Assembly (NCBI GenBank): GCA_945870455.1
Contig: CAMBSL010000034.1
Location: 1 to 34,218 of the forward strand
Direction: 5' to 3'
Source of the DNA: Pirellula staleyi DSM 6068
GTDB taxonomy: Bacteria; Planctomycetota; Planctomycetia; Pirellulales; Pirellulaceae
Length of the DNA: 34,218 nucleotides
The notes beneath the pieces are model-generated. The model did no database searches. It was not told where the DNA came from and saw only the letters and a program-made list of their open reading frames with translations. Positions within the stretch are counted from its first letter, which is position 1; each line of letters begins with the position of its first letter. Positions 15,764 to 24,425 of this stretch are shown here, piece after piece. The translations under genes were made by a program, and so were the position numbers.

Positions 15764-16506
15764 GGGAATTCTTGGGATTGCTTGAGGGCAAGTGCGGCTT
15801 CGTCGTGATCGTATGTATCGGAAATGATTTTGCCGTCACTCAAGACGATATTGCGTCGAGCGTTTCTTGCAATTGCCAAATCGTGTGTCACTAAGATGAC
15901 TGTGAGGTTGCGTTGTTCATTCAGTTTACGAAAGAGCTCAATCACTTCGCGGCTCGTCCGAGAGTCCAGGTTCCCGGTGGGCTCATCCCCCATCAATATG
16001 GAGGGCTCGGTCGATAGTGCCCTCGCGATGGCAACGCGTTGTTGCTGGCCCCCTGAAAGTTGACCCGGGTGATGGTGGACCCGATCAGACAGGCCCACGA
16101 GTGCCAACATCTCTTTCGCCCGGTCGCGTCGTAGTTTTGCGGATACCGATGGGCCATACAAAAGTGGGAGTTCGACGTTTTCTAACGCGGAGGTTCTCGC
16201 CAATAGATTGAAATTTTGAAAAACGAATCCGATTTGGGCGTTCCGAATTCGAGCTCGTTGTTCTCGCGTCATCGAAACCACTTCCTGTCCGTCGAGCAAG
16301 TAGCTTCCATCCGTTGGGCGATCCAGGCAACCTAGGGTGTTCATTAAGGTAGACTTGCCAGATCCGCTTGGGCCAATCAAAGCGGCATACTCGCCTCGTT
16401 TCATCGTTAGGCTGATTCCATCGAGAGCCCGTACCTCAACTTCATCTAGTTTGTAGATCTTGGAAACGTCCGTGATTTGAATAAGTGGCAGAGTGAAAGT
16501 GGACAT
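15760..16506 (-). CDS. MacB/LolD-type ABC transporter ATP-binding protein
   Basis: This 248-residue cytoplasmic ATPase has Walker A GPSGSGKS (45-52), Q-loop FVFQNFNLL (95-102), signature LSGGQ (150-154), Walker B ILMGDEP with the catalytic Glu (170-176), the family's GNLDSRTS, and switch His208 (VTHD). Sequence style ([35 protein letters not shown]) places it with the MacB/LolD/FtsE-like group, which partners with FtsX-type permeases. No permease gene is adjacent: P-II lies before it and ispD after it. The ATG at 16506 directly precedes the domain; a 19-residue in-frame extension runs into the P-II gene. The permease is presumably encoded elsewhere. Confidence 0.92.
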   Translation of the reverse strand: MSTFTLPLIQITDVSKIYKLDEVEVRALDGISLTMKRGEYAALIGPSGSGKSTLMNTLGCLDRPTDGSYLLDGQEVVSMTREQRARIRNAQIGFVFQNFNLLARTSALENVELPLLYGPSVSAKLRRDRAKEMLALVGLSDRVHHHPGQLSGGQQQRVAIARALSTEPSILMGDEPTGNLDSRTSREVIELFRKLNEQRNLTVILVTHDLAIARNARRNIVLSDGKIISDTYDHDEAALALKQSQEFP

Positions 16507-16517
16507 TCGGTTTAGGG

Positions 16518-16865
16518 CTAAATAGCCTCTGGGCCTCGTTCGCCGGTGCGAATACGAATGCAATCGTCCATGGGCAAGACAAAGATCTTTCCGTCCCCGA
16601 TTTGTCCTTTTTCGCCTGTTTTCGCACCTTTGAGAATGGCGTTGATGGTCGGCTCGACGAATTCATCGTTGACTGCGATTTGAAGCTGGACTTTGCGGAG
16701 CAGATTGATCGAAACGTCGTGACCGCGAAAGGCTGTCTTTTGGCCCTTCTGCCTGCCAAATCCAAGGCAATCCAAGACAGTCAAACGAAAGACCTCCACT
16801 TCGGTTAGGGCTTCCTTTACCTCTTCCAATCTGCTTGGTTGTACGATGGCAATAATCAACTTCAC
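16518..16865 (-). CDS. P-II family signalling protein lacking Tyr51
   Basis: This 115-residue trimer-type sensor protein belongs to the family that binds ATP/ADP and 2-oxoglutarate to report nitrogen and energy status. The fold markers are clear: LDCLGFGRQKGQK before the T-loop, GDGKIFVLP and RIRTGERG at the end. Aligned from the first residue, position 51 is Val (FRGHDVSI) where GlnB/GlnK have the uridylylated Tyr, and position 46 is Phe. The B-loop reads KTGEKGQIGDGKIF, about four residues longer than the common RTGKIGDGKIF. The start is GTG at 16865 with AGGA upstream. No amtB, glnA or glnD lies nearby; the ABC ATPase starts 11 bases after its stop. Confidence 0.9.
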   Translation of the reverse strand: MKLIIAIVQPSRLEEVKEALTEVEVFRLTVLDCLGFGRQKGQKTAFRGHDVSINLLRKVQLQIAVNDEFVEPTINAILKGAKTGEKGQIGDGKIFVLPMDDCIRIRTGERGPEAI

Positions 16866-17005
16866 AATGTTTCCTGACGTTTCTAGGCGATTTCTCGCCG
16901 CTGAACTAAGACGCGGGCTTCATTGCGAACGCCTGAGCCGATGACCTGAATGAGCGATTGTCATCGCAAAACGCGGTGGCTTCAAGGCTGCCTGTCAACG
17001 CAACG

Positions 17006-18466
17006 TTAGAATTTGGCAGATATGCCTGCCGTCCAACCGTAAAAGAGTTGATCGTCGCGGGTTCGAAGGGCAAATGAATCCGATGACAATACGTTTCCAA
17101 GCCGTTGATCGGCGGCAGTAGCAAGCCTCCTGAAATACCAGCCTTCATAACCAGCGTAGAGTACAGAATTTTCGGTGACCCGATAATTAAGAAATCCGCG
17201 AGGCTGCGCCATCCAGGTCACACGGAAATCGTGATCGCGTTTGTCTGCCAATGTTGTCGAGTTGTTGAGGACTTGAAAGGATCCGCTTGCGAAATCGAAA
17301 TAAGCACCAAGGCTCATCGAGGCGCCAAGGCTAAATCGCTGACTCAATGGGCGTGAAAGACTTAAGCCAACTTGGCCACCCGCTAGCACATTGTCGGTCG
17401 ACAATCGAAAGTCGCCCGTCGAAGCACCTTTCGTTGACTCAAGATGGTAACGTTCGTTGTGATCCAAAATTCGAAGTCCAACTAGATAACTCGACAATCC
17501 ATCACCGCTCGTACGACGGTTCACTTCATAGGAGGCCAATTTAATCGTCTGTGATTGTCGATGGTCATCCGCCGCATTGAGTGCACTCGAATTGCCAGTT
17601 TGGGCACTGCCAAAGTCCAGGTTGGAGTCGACCGGGCCAGGGCTCGACATGTTTCTGCCCCAATGGAATGGACCGGTAAACACGAACTCGACTTGCTCCA
17701 TACTTCCGAGCAATCGCGCGACGGTAAACCGGTTGGAAGAATCTGGATCCACCCGCCCAAAATCGCCACCCTTGGATACGTCTCCACCGGAATCATTGCT
17801 TCTTCGTAGATGCATTACTTCGTACCCAACCAATACGTTTGGCTGGATGGGATCTAATCCCAACCAGTCCCTCAGACGCCAAGGCGCGCGAGGTGTCGAG
17901 GCGGAACGGATTGCGCCGGTCGCCATCGAGCCCGCGTGTGGGATGCGGGTAGTTATGTCGGGCGAATAGACTGACCTCGAATGGTCAACGGCTTGCGGCA
18001 ACGAAGAACTTGCAACTCCACTACCGAAAATCTGGCTAGACTCTTGACCAGGCTGGTTAGACTCTTGACCGGGCTGGCTAGACTCTTGACCGGGCTGGCT
18101 AGACTCTCGACCGGGCTGGCCGTAATCTCGAACGGGAACTTGATACTCGGCCGTGGCGGTGGCGTGAGCAACGGTGCCCATGGCCGAAGGATGATGGGCA
18201 GCAGGTGCTGGCTGGCTCTCTGCTTCCGGAACTAGGACGGGCGCTGCGAACGGACCGATCGGAAACGGATGACTTGTCGTTAGATTCGTCAAGCTTCCAG
18301 GAGTCATGCTTCGCAAGAAATCGCTTGATGTAGCGGCACCCGAAGGCACTTGGTCGGACGATTGACCGTGCAATTCACTCTTTGCCGCGAACGTCGCTGC
18401 CAAAAGCGCATTCAGAGCCATTGCGAGCACGCGTTTCCATCGCATTGCAATGAAAAATCGGCTCAT
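17006..18466 (-). CDS. BBP7-like outer-membrane beta-barrel protein
   Basis: This 486-residue exported protein starts at the ATG at 18466 (GGAG upstream); the 24-residue in-frame extension is rejected because it displaces the signal peptide. The signal sequence spans about 1-32, followed by a Ser/Pro/Gln-rich linker with PGQESSQ repeats. From about 205 to the end there are alternating amphipathic strands with aromatic girdles, ending in a C-terminal Phe (GWTAGISAKF) as in outer-membrane barrels. The pattern (LVGYEVMHLRRS, many Gly/Asn turns) resembles the planctomycete BBP7 family, of unknown function. It follows the secretin-N/BON gene by 29 bases and is probably co-expressed with it. Confidence 0.78.
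   Translation of the reverse strand: MSRFFIAMRWKRVLAMALNALLAATFAAKSELHGQSSDQVPSGAATSSDFLRSMTPGSLTNLTTSHPFPIGPFAAPVLVPEAESQPAPAAHHPSAMGTVAHATATAEYQVPVRDYGQPGRESSQPGQESSQPGQESNQPGQESSQIFGSGVASSSLPQAVDHSRSVYSPDITTRIPHAGSMATGAIRSASTPRAPWRLRDWLGLDPIQPNVLVGYEVMHLRRSNDSGGDVSKGGDFGRVDPDSSNRFTVARLLGSMEQVEFVFTGPFHWGRNMSSPGPVDSNLDFGSAQTGNSSALNAADDHRQSQTIKLASYEVNRRTSGDGLSSYLVGLRILDHNERYHLESTKGASTGDFRLSTDNVLAGGQVGLSLSRPLSQRFSLGASMSLGAYFDFASGSFQVLNNSTTLADKRDHDFRVTWMAQPRGFLNYRVTENSVLYAGYEGWYFRRLATAADQRLGNVLSSDSFALRTRDDQLFYGWTAGISAKF
18036..18119. repeat. Four 21-bp in-frame tandem repeats in the barrel protein gene
   Basis: Units at 18036-18056, 18057-18077, 18078-18098 and 18099-18119 share CTAGACTCTTGACCGGGCTGG with one or two changes each. 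On the coding strand they give the repeated heptapeptide SQPGQES in the linker between signal peptide and barrel. The 21-base unit keeps the frame, so copy number could vary without loss of function. Confidence 0.92.
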
Positions 18467-18495
18467 GAAAAGACTCCGGTGCAATGGGTGGCTAA

Positions 18496-19968
18496 TTATC
18501 GCGATACAGTGACTTTGTCTTTTACTGGAACTAGACAAATTTTTCGAACGATCCCCAAAATTTGTTTCGCGGAATCTTCGCTATCGGTCGTACCACGTAC
18601 CTCAAGCGTTCCATCCGCGTTGGCAAATACGTTGATATTCGCCTTTGGAAAGGCTTGTGCGACCGCATGTTTTACGTCGCGCACGTCGGTAGGTTTCGAG
18701 CTGGATTTTTGCCAAGGCTGCGAAACATTGACGCGAACAAGCATAGGTGTTTCCTTTGCCTCATTCGTCCAGATCTGGACCAGCGTCGATCCAATTTGAT
18801 TGCCGACGAGTGAAATCGTCTTCGCGTCGTGCAGAATGCGACAGACATCCTCGTTTTCGACGGTGATAGCGTTGATGCCGCCTGGAATATCCATCGCCTT
18901 GGCCGATTGGCTTTCAAGTTCGATGATGGCAGACGGCGATCCATTCGCCCAACGTGAATCCAATTTCGAAGGGGGCGTTGCAACGCCAATTTGCTCGACT
19001 TCCGCAGTGCTTGCGTTGACTTCGGGAAGCGGCGGTGGAGCAATCGCAACAAGTCCGCCTGGCGTGGCCTCCGCGTTCGATCGAGAATCGGTTCCCGTAC
19101 TATCTAGCGATTGAGGCGCGAGCTGTTGTTTGACGACGACAACGGTCGATGGCACTGCAACGGCCGATGGTGGCATTGTCGGGATTTCGTCTAGACTGTG
19201 CTTCGGTGCCGACAAATCAATCTCGGTGGATTGAGCCAGTGATACCGTATGCGTGATCTGAGTTGGCTTCGGTTTGACCTGCTCAGGCAGTCTGTTCTTG
19301 ACGATGAACGCGGATGCGACCGACGGATAGGTTGGGACTTCGGATTTGACGCTATCACCAATGGAGACGCGGATTGGCTCCACTCTGGCAACAGTCGCGA
19401 TCTCAGGCGCCGCGGTGTTCGAATGAGGATTGTCACTGGAGAGCTTGACCAAGACTTTGCCATGCGTGCTCTGGTTCAATATTTCTGCCATCGGCGGAGG
19501 TGGGGGTAGCTCCAAGCGTCCCGCAGCGGTGACGGTAGGCAAATTCATCTCTGGCGTTGGAGCGGTCGTATGCGGCAACAATGCACTTGGAGTGTAGTTC
19601 GACTCAGGTAACGCAGAGCTTGGCTCAGGTAACACTAAATTTGGCACAGGTGACGTAGTCTGGGGCAAGAGCGATGTATTCCGCGAGGCGTCCATGTTAA
19701 TAGCTAAGTTTTTGCCAGCTAATCCGTTCGCCTGACGCTTCTCCTTGGACGCTGCTTTTTCCGCCGCAGAACCACTTATCAGACGTATTCCAACAGAACG
19801 TATGGCCGGTACTTTATTCATTTCGGTTACCGTTTTTGTAACCTCATTGGCATCGTCGGCAAACAGCGATAGTGCACCATAGCCAGCGAATGCGACGGCA
19901 CCAATCGCCAATGCTAGCACTCGCCGTTTAGCCCGTTTTTGGATGGTCCTAATTTGATTCGACCGCAT
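18496..19968 (-). CDS. Secretin N-domain and BON protein without secretin barrel
   Basis: This 490-residue protein has a basic N-terminus and one hydrophobic signal or anchor (about 17-38). A long Pro/Ser/Thr-rich low-complexity region of about 300 residues follows. The C-terminus (about 345-415) matches the pilus-formation N-domain found at the start of RcpA/CpaC secretins: ending IPGGINAITVENEDVCRIL and GSTLVQIWT. A BON-like domain follows (about 425-490; VKHAVAQAFP, TLEVRGTTDS). CpaC-type secretins carry these two modules and then a secretin barrel, which is absent here. It may anchor in or span the periplasm and assist a secretin or the adjacent barrel protein. The ATG at 19968 has GGAG eight bases upstream. 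Confidence 0.82.
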   Translation of the reverse strand: MRSNQIRTIQKRAKRRVLALAIGAVAFAGYGALSLFADDANEVTKTVTEMNKVPAIRSVGIRLISGSAAEKAASKEKRQANGLAGKNLAINMDASRNTSLLPQTTSPVPNLVLPEPSSALPESNYTPSALLPHTTAPTPEMNLPTVTAAGRLELPPPPPMAEILNQSTHGKVLVKLSSDNPHSNTAAPEIATVARVEPIRVSIGDSVKSEVPTYPSVASAFIVKNRLPEQVKPKPTQITHTVSLAQSTEIDLSAPKHSLDEIPTMPPSAVAVPSTVVVVKQQLAPQSLDSTGTDSRSNAEATPGGLVAIAPPPLPEVNASTAEVEQIGVATPPSKLDSRWANGSPSAIIELESQSAKAMDIPGGINAITVENEDVCRILHDAKTISLVGNQIGSTLVQIWTNEAKETPMLVRVNVSQPWQKSSSKPTDVRDVKHAVAQAFPKANINVFANADGTLEVRGTTDSEDSAKQILGIVRKICLVPVKDKVTVSR

Positions 19969-20174
19969 TTTGCTAGCTCCACCACGCAATTAAAATGTGT
20001 ATCGAAATGACTTCGCCATTCCCGAACACGTTCCTCGTTGAGTCTATCGGCAAACCATCTTTGCCGAATTGAGTAAATCTGACGGTTGTAACACTTCTGG
20101 CGAAAGAGAGAGCGGGCGGTAAGCTGGGCAAACGGCCTTGATTTACTATTCGTTTTTGGTGTAGACAAACCAAA

Positions 20175-21149
20175 ATGGCGGACATCCTTCTTACCAATTC
20201 GTTTCCAACCCAGCCTATTGAGCGGCAAATCCCAAACCGGGGGGCCAGTTGGTGCAACCATCGATTCGCCATGCATCAATCAGACGAACCGATTGATGCG
20301 TGGGTCGTCTACGATGATCTCGTTAAAATGGAATCGAATGCATGCCATCGCAGCGATACGCTTCTTATCACAGCCGAGCCACCCAGCATTCGAACGTATC
20401 GCGATCGATTCACTAGCCAGTTTGGCTGCGTCCGAACCAGCCACAAGTCCATTCTGCACCCAAGGTCAATCAAGGCTCATGAAGCTCAACCATGGCACTA
20501 CGGCATGCATCCCTGTAACGCCCATGCGCAGGTCCTGGACTATGATTCATTGGCTAAAATGCGACCACCTGTCAAATCAAGGCTACTGAGTGTTATTGCG
20601 AGCAACAAAGTCACCACGGAAGATCATCGGAAACGCTTGCAATTTGTAGAGCATCTCCGGGCGGCGTTGGGGGATCAAGTCGACGTGTTTGGCCGAGGGG
20701 TTCGCGACGTACCCGACAAAGCGGACGCTATTTGGGACTACCAATATCATGTAGTGCTAGAAAATGACCATTCCGAACACTACATGTCTGAGAAACTCCC
20801 AGACGGATTTCTCGGTTGGAGTTTCCCATTTTACTCGGGTGGTGGTTACGCAGACGGCGTCTTTCCGGAAGGAAGTTTTGCTAGGATCGATATCTACGAT
20901 CCCGCGAAGTCGATTGATACCATTCGAAGGCATCTTGCCGCAAATGATTTTCAATCAAAATTGCCGCTCATTCAACAATCCCGCAGCATTGTCCTGGACG
21001 AACTCAACCTCTTCGCTGTGCTTTGCAAACATTTCGATACTTATAGACCATCGGCGCGCACAACCAAGCGACTAACATTACAGCCAAAAAAACGATCGAT
21101 TCGACTGACTTTCGAGCGCTTCATGCGATCGCTTGCGATCGCTTCCTAA
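20175..21149 (+). CDS. GT10 family fucosyltransferase-like protein
   Basis: This 324-residue cytosolic glycosyltransferase is likely to add fucose or a similar sugar from a GDP donor to a surface glycan. The C-terminal half has the GT10 core motif VVLENDHSEHYMSEKLPDGF followed by PFYSG (about 193-221), matching the alpha-1,3-fucosyltransferase pattern (FENS..DYITEKL...P.Y.G). The N-terminal half is variable, as in the family, and includes LLITAEPPSIRTY near 63-75. The ATG at 20175 begins MADILLTNSF, the usual first strand. It opens the glycan cluster and is divergent from the minus-strand block; the 206-base gap should hold both promoters. Confidence 0.85.
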   Translation: MADILLTNSFPTQPIERQIPNRGASWCNHRFAMHQSDEPIDAWVVYDDLVKMESNACHRSDTLLITAEPPSIRTYRDRFTSQFGCVRTSHKSILHPRSIKAHEAQPWHYGMHPCNAHAQVLDYDSLAKMRPPVKSRLLSVIASNKVTTEDHRKRLQFVEHLRAALGDQVDVFGRGVRDVPDKADAIWDYQYHVVLENDHSEHYMSEKLPDGFLGWSFPFYSGGGYADGVFPEGSFARIDIYDPAKSIDTIRRHLAANDFQSKLPLIQQSRSIVLDELNLFAVLCKHFDTYRPSARTTKRLTLQPKKRSIRLTFERFMRSLAIAS

Positions 21150-21177
21150 TGGTTTGCACTTACTGCGAGGAAACCAA

Positions 21178-22176
21178 GTGACTACGCCGCTGATCTCTGT
21201 GTTGATGCCGGTCTACAACTGCTCTGCCTATTTAACAAAGGCAGTCGGAAGTATTCTGGAACAAACGTACACGGACTTTGAACTGATTTGTGTCAACGAT
21301 GGCAGCACGGACGGCTCCGGTGCCATTCTGGATTGGTTCGCTCGCTACGATAGTCGCATGCGCGTCGTTCATCAGCAAAATCAGGGCCTTGTAGGTGCAG
21401 AGAACCGAGCACTGGAAGTATCCCGAGCGCCCTTGTTGGCCAGGATGGATGGCGACGACATCGCATTCCAGGACCGATTTGCATGGCAAGTAGATGCTTT
21501 GGACAACGAACCAACGATTGTCGCAATCGGTACGGGGGCTCTCGAAATCGATTCGGACGATGCTCCTTTACGGTTAACACATTTCACGGCAGACCATAAC
21601 GAACTCATTGCAAGATTGCTAAAACGCGAATCGGCTTTCTTTCATCCAAGCGTGATGATGCGAGGCAACATCGTCCGATCGATTGGAGGCTATCGCAGCA
21701 AGTACGAATGGATCGATGATCATGATATGTGGCTGCGACTTTCTCAACATGGCGAACTATCCAATGTTCAGAAGACCGGCATATGTTATCGTCAACATAG
21801 CAAAAGCGTTTGTTGGTCCCATCAAGAGGCCCAGCGAGGTCGGATGAATGAACTTTTACGAGAGGCCTATCGCGAGCGTGATTTGGAATTTCCTGAGCAT
21901 CTCGCAGTTAGTCCATTGGATAGACGCTCTCCAGCGGGACACGGCAAATGGGCTCGTGTCGCGATTCGTGGAGGCTACATCAAAAACGCATGGAAACATG
22001 CCAAACGTATGACATCCGAGTCTACTCGTGCCAGCTACCGTTACCGTATGTGGCTTGAATTGGCATTGAGATCCGTTGTGTCGCTGCCGATGGCGTGCTT
22101 GCAGTCAAACGCACCCTCCGTCCCCGCTTTGAAAACTCCATGGTCGGAACTCATGGCCGCTGACGGGCTGATCTAA
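21178..22176 (+). CDS. GT2 family glycosyltransferase
   Basis: This 332-residue GT-A fold enzyme transfers a sugar from a nucleotide donor. It opens TTPLISVLMPVYNCSAYL, with the nucleotide-binding VNDGSTDGS (39-47) and metal-binding DGDD (91-94). HPSVMMRG and IDDHDMWLRL correspond to the acceptor-side and catalytic-base segments. About 100 C-terminal residues are basic and may associate with the membrane or a partner. I chose GTG at 21178 because GAGGA lies seven bases upstream and the chain then begins exactly at the family start. An in-frame TTG at 21133 would overlap the GT10 gene. It lies 28 bases after the GT10 stop in the same operon. Confidence 0.92.
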   Translation: MTTPLISVLMPVYNCSAYLTKAVGSILEQTYTDFELICVNDGSTDGSGAILDWFARYDSRMRVVHQQNQGLVGAENRALEVSRAPLLARMDGDDIAFQDRFAWQVDALDNEPTIVAIGTGALEIDSDDAPLRLTHFTADHNELIARLLKRESAFFHPSVMMRGNIVRSIGGYRSKYEWIDDHDMWLRLSQHGELSNVQKTGICYRQHSKSVCWSHQEAQRGRMNELLREAYRERDLEFPEHLAVSPLDRRSPAGHGKWARVAIRGGYIKNAWKHAKRMTSESTRASYRYRMWLELALRSVVSLPMACLQSNAPSVPALKTPWSELMAADGLI

Positions 22177-22215
22177 CCGTTAGGGATAGATTTAAATAGC
22201 AATGGAAATTTCAAC

Positions 22216-23133
22216 TTGGTAGAGCATCGCAGAAAATTACTTACGCCGGGAATCTGGTTGGTCGTGTTGGCGTCGATCCTGTGGAGCACCAGCGGGTTCT
22301 TTACGCAAACATCCCTGCTCAATGTTTGGCCAGCGGAAGCTCGCGGTTCTACCCTCGCTTTTTGGAGAGCGTGTTTTGCACTTCTGCTGTTGTTGCCAAT
22401 GGTGCGTAAGCCCAGTTGGCATTGGGCCATGATTCCAATGACAATTTGTTTTGCAGTCATGAATTGGACGTTTCTCTCCGCCTTGGTCGTCAGTTCGCCT
22501 GCCAACGCGATTTGGTTTCAGAATCTGTCACCGGGATGGGTCATGCTCGGCGCGGTTGTGATTTTTCGAGAAAGGACAACCGAGCGAGATTGGGTAATGT
22601 TGTCAATGTGCATTGCTGGTGTGGTGTTTATCTTAGTGATGGAGTCGCTGTATGGCTTTCGGGCGCCAGAGTATCGTTGGTGGGGAAGTTTATTAGCGAT
22701 TGCTTCGGGGGTGTGCTACGCAGGTGTTGTGCTGAGCATACGGTCCCTGCGAGGCCACGAATCCGCTTGGTTGATAGCACTCAATCATATGGTCACGGCA
22801 TTCGCCATGCTCCCTCTCGTTTGGATGAGCGGCGTCTCCATGCCTTCGGGGTGGATGTGGTTATTGTTGACGGGGATTGGCATGTTTCAAATGGGCTTGC
22901 CCTATTTCTTATTCGCGAACGGACTTAAGACAACGCCAAGCCATTTGGCCGCTATGATCACCCTGCTGGAGCCGGTGTTATTGCCAGTCTGGGTGCATTT
23001 GACTCGCATGGGTGATCCGAACTACCAACCGCCTCAATGGTGGACCTGGGTCGGCGCTGGCTGCATTTTGTTGGGACTGTCGATTCGCTATGCGCTGCCA
23101 GCCTTGACATCCACCAAAGCGAGCGAGGACTAG
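22216..23133 (+). CDS. EamA/DMT superfamily transporter
   Basis: This 305-residue inner-membrane protein has about ten hydrophobic helices in two EamA repeats, the first from ILWSTSGFFTQT and the second from LLAIASGVCYAGVV. DMT proteins export or import small metabolites; the substrate is not predictable. The apparent start is TTG at 22216, as no ATG or GTG is available before the first helix, and it is in the same frame as the upstream GT2 gene. Lying between two glycosyltransferase genes, with only one base before the GT4 ATG, it may move a sugar precursor or simply share the operon. Assignment to a specific subfamily is not justified. Confidence 0.88.
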   Translation: MVEHRRKLLTPGIWLVVLASILWSTSGFFTQTSLLNVWPAEARGSTLAFWRACFALLLLLPMVRKPSWHWAMIPMTICFAVMNWTFLSALVVSSPANAIWFQNLSPGWVMLGAVVIFRERTTERDWVMLSMCIAGVVFILVMESLYGFRAPEYRWWGSLLAIASGVCYAGVVLSIRSLRGHESAWLIALNHMVTAFAMLPLVWMSGVSMPSGWMWLLLTGIGMFQMGLPYFLFANGLKTTPSHLAAMITLLEPVLLPVWVHLTRMGDPNYQPPQWWTWVGAGCILLGLSIRYALPALTSTKASED

Positions 23134-23134
23134 G

Positions 23135-24292
23135 ATGCGTGTCTTGCATGTGATCACCAGGATGATTGTGGGGGGAGCACAAGAGAATACACTTTTCAAT
23201 TGCATGGATTTGATTCGAGATTTTGGTGACGAGGTGAAGTTGATCACTGGACCAACCGAGGGGGCAGAGGGAAAGTTGCTTTCCCATTCCTCGATCGATG
23301 GACTCGAGATTGAAGTCCAGCCTTCGTTGATCCGATCGATTCATCCCATTCATGATGCGCGGGCATGGGTCGCGCTCAAGGCCTCGATCCGCGATTGGAA
23401 ACCGGATGTTGTCCACACGCACAGTGCGAAAGCTGGCTTGTTGGGACGTTACGCAGCTTGGAATTGCCGCGTACCCTGCGTGATTCATTCCGTTCATGGA
23501 GCTCCCTTTCATCCCTTTCAAAATCGGCTGAGCAGGAAGTTCTTCGTTGCATGCGAGCGATGGGCTGCGAAGCGGTGTCATCATATGATCAGCGTTGCGA
23601 ATGCGATGACGGAATTAATGGTTGCTGCGAAAGTGGCGGAGCGAAGCAAATTCACGACCATCTATAGCGGTATGGATGTTGAGCCTTTTTTGAACAGCGC
23701 CGAGAATCGTGTTGCGATTCGCAAACGACTCGGCTTCCACGAAACGGATGTGGTCTTTGGAAAGATTGCAAGGCTTTATCATCTCAAGGGCCACACCTAC
23801 GTGATTCAGGCCGCCAAGCAAGTATGCAAAACGAATCCGACGATCAAGTTCCTGTTTGTTGGGGACGGAATCCTACGCGAACAATTCGAATCCGAGATTT
23901 TGAGCAGCGGACTGAGCGATCGATTCGTATTCACGGGTTTGGTGCCACCCGATCAAGTGCCTGACTATATTGGGGCGATGGATGTATTGGTTCACGCATC
24001 GCTGCGAGAAGGCTTAGCGAGAGCGTTACCTCAAGCACTGATTGCAGGCAAGCCAGCAATCAGTTACGACATCGACGGTGCGAAAGAAGTGGTTCTGGAC
24101 GGCGAAACTGGATTTTTGCTTCCAGCAAAGCAAATTTTAGGTTTATCCGAATCGATCGAACAATTGGCGAGAAATGAGGGGCTACGCGAGAAGATGGGAC
24201 AACGTGGAAGGGTTCTGTTTACGGACCAATTTCGGCACGAAACGATGACTTGCAAAATTCGCGAACTTTATGTGTCCATGCTGAGTCGATGA
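23135..24292 (+). CDS. GT4 family glycosyltransferase
   Basis: This 385-residue GT-B fold enzyme has an N-terminal acceptor domain that opens MRVLHVITRMIVGGAQENTL with the Gly-rich loop and contains VVHTHSAKAGLLGR (about 95-108). The C-terminal donor domain includes GKIARLYHLKGH, FLFVGDG and VFTGLVPPDQVPDYI. The donor-site EX7E motif reads REGLARALPQALIAGKP: the first Glu is present but the second is Gln, a departure from most active GT4 enzymes. The gene starts two bases after the transporter stop. It ends the plus-strand glycan operon, followed by the palindromic repeat. Confidence 0.92.
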   Translation: MRVLHVITRMIVGGAQENTLFNCMDLIRDFGDEVKLITGPTEGAEGKLLSHSSIDGLEIEVQPSLIRSIHPIHDARAWVALKASIRDWKPDVVHTHSAKAGLLGRYAAWNCRVPCVIHSVHGAPFHPFQNRLSRKFFVACERWAAKRCHHMISVANAMTELMVAAKVAERSKFTTIYSGMDVEPFLNSAENRVAIRKRLGFHETDVVFGKIARLYHLKGHTYVIQAAKQVCKTNPTIKFLFVGDGILREQFESEILSSGLSDRFVFTGLVPPDQVPDYIGAMDVLVHASLREGLARALPQALIAGKPAISYDIDGAKEVVLDGETGFLLPAKQILGLSESIEQLARNEGLREKMGQRGRVLFTDQFRHETMTCKIRELYVSMLSR

Positions 24293-24310
24293 GGTTGCGA
24301 TTGAGGCCTA

Positions 24311-24415
24311 GCCATTGGGCGCTAGCCCCGGTTCTCGACAAATGTCGGGCCATTGGAAAACCGGGGCTAGCGCCCAACGGCTAATTGGGTTGAAAAACAG
24401 TTGCGAATGTGCTTA
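24311..24415. repeat. Long palindromic repeat element, copy 2
   Basis: The arms TTGGGCGCTAGCCCCGG (24315-24331) and CCGGGGCTAGCGCCCAA (24361-24377) are perfect over 17 bases. An inner hairpin CGACA-AA-TGTCG lies at 24336-24347. The tail AACGGCTAATTGGGTTGAAA and GTGCTTAGA match copy 1 at 13451-13555. The central stem base pair differs from copy 1 on both sides, so pairing is preserved. It sits between converging genes, where it could also stop transcription. Confidence 0.92.
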
Positions 24416-24425
24416 GAACCGAGAA

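Noticed and set aside
16906-17148. 80-codon minus-strand frame between P-II and the barrel gene
   Set aside because: Most of it overlaps the barrel gene's end in another frame, and it has no recognisable content.
18036-18119. CRISPR-like array
   Set aside because: The units are directly adjacent without spacers and keep a reading frame; they are coding tandem repeats.
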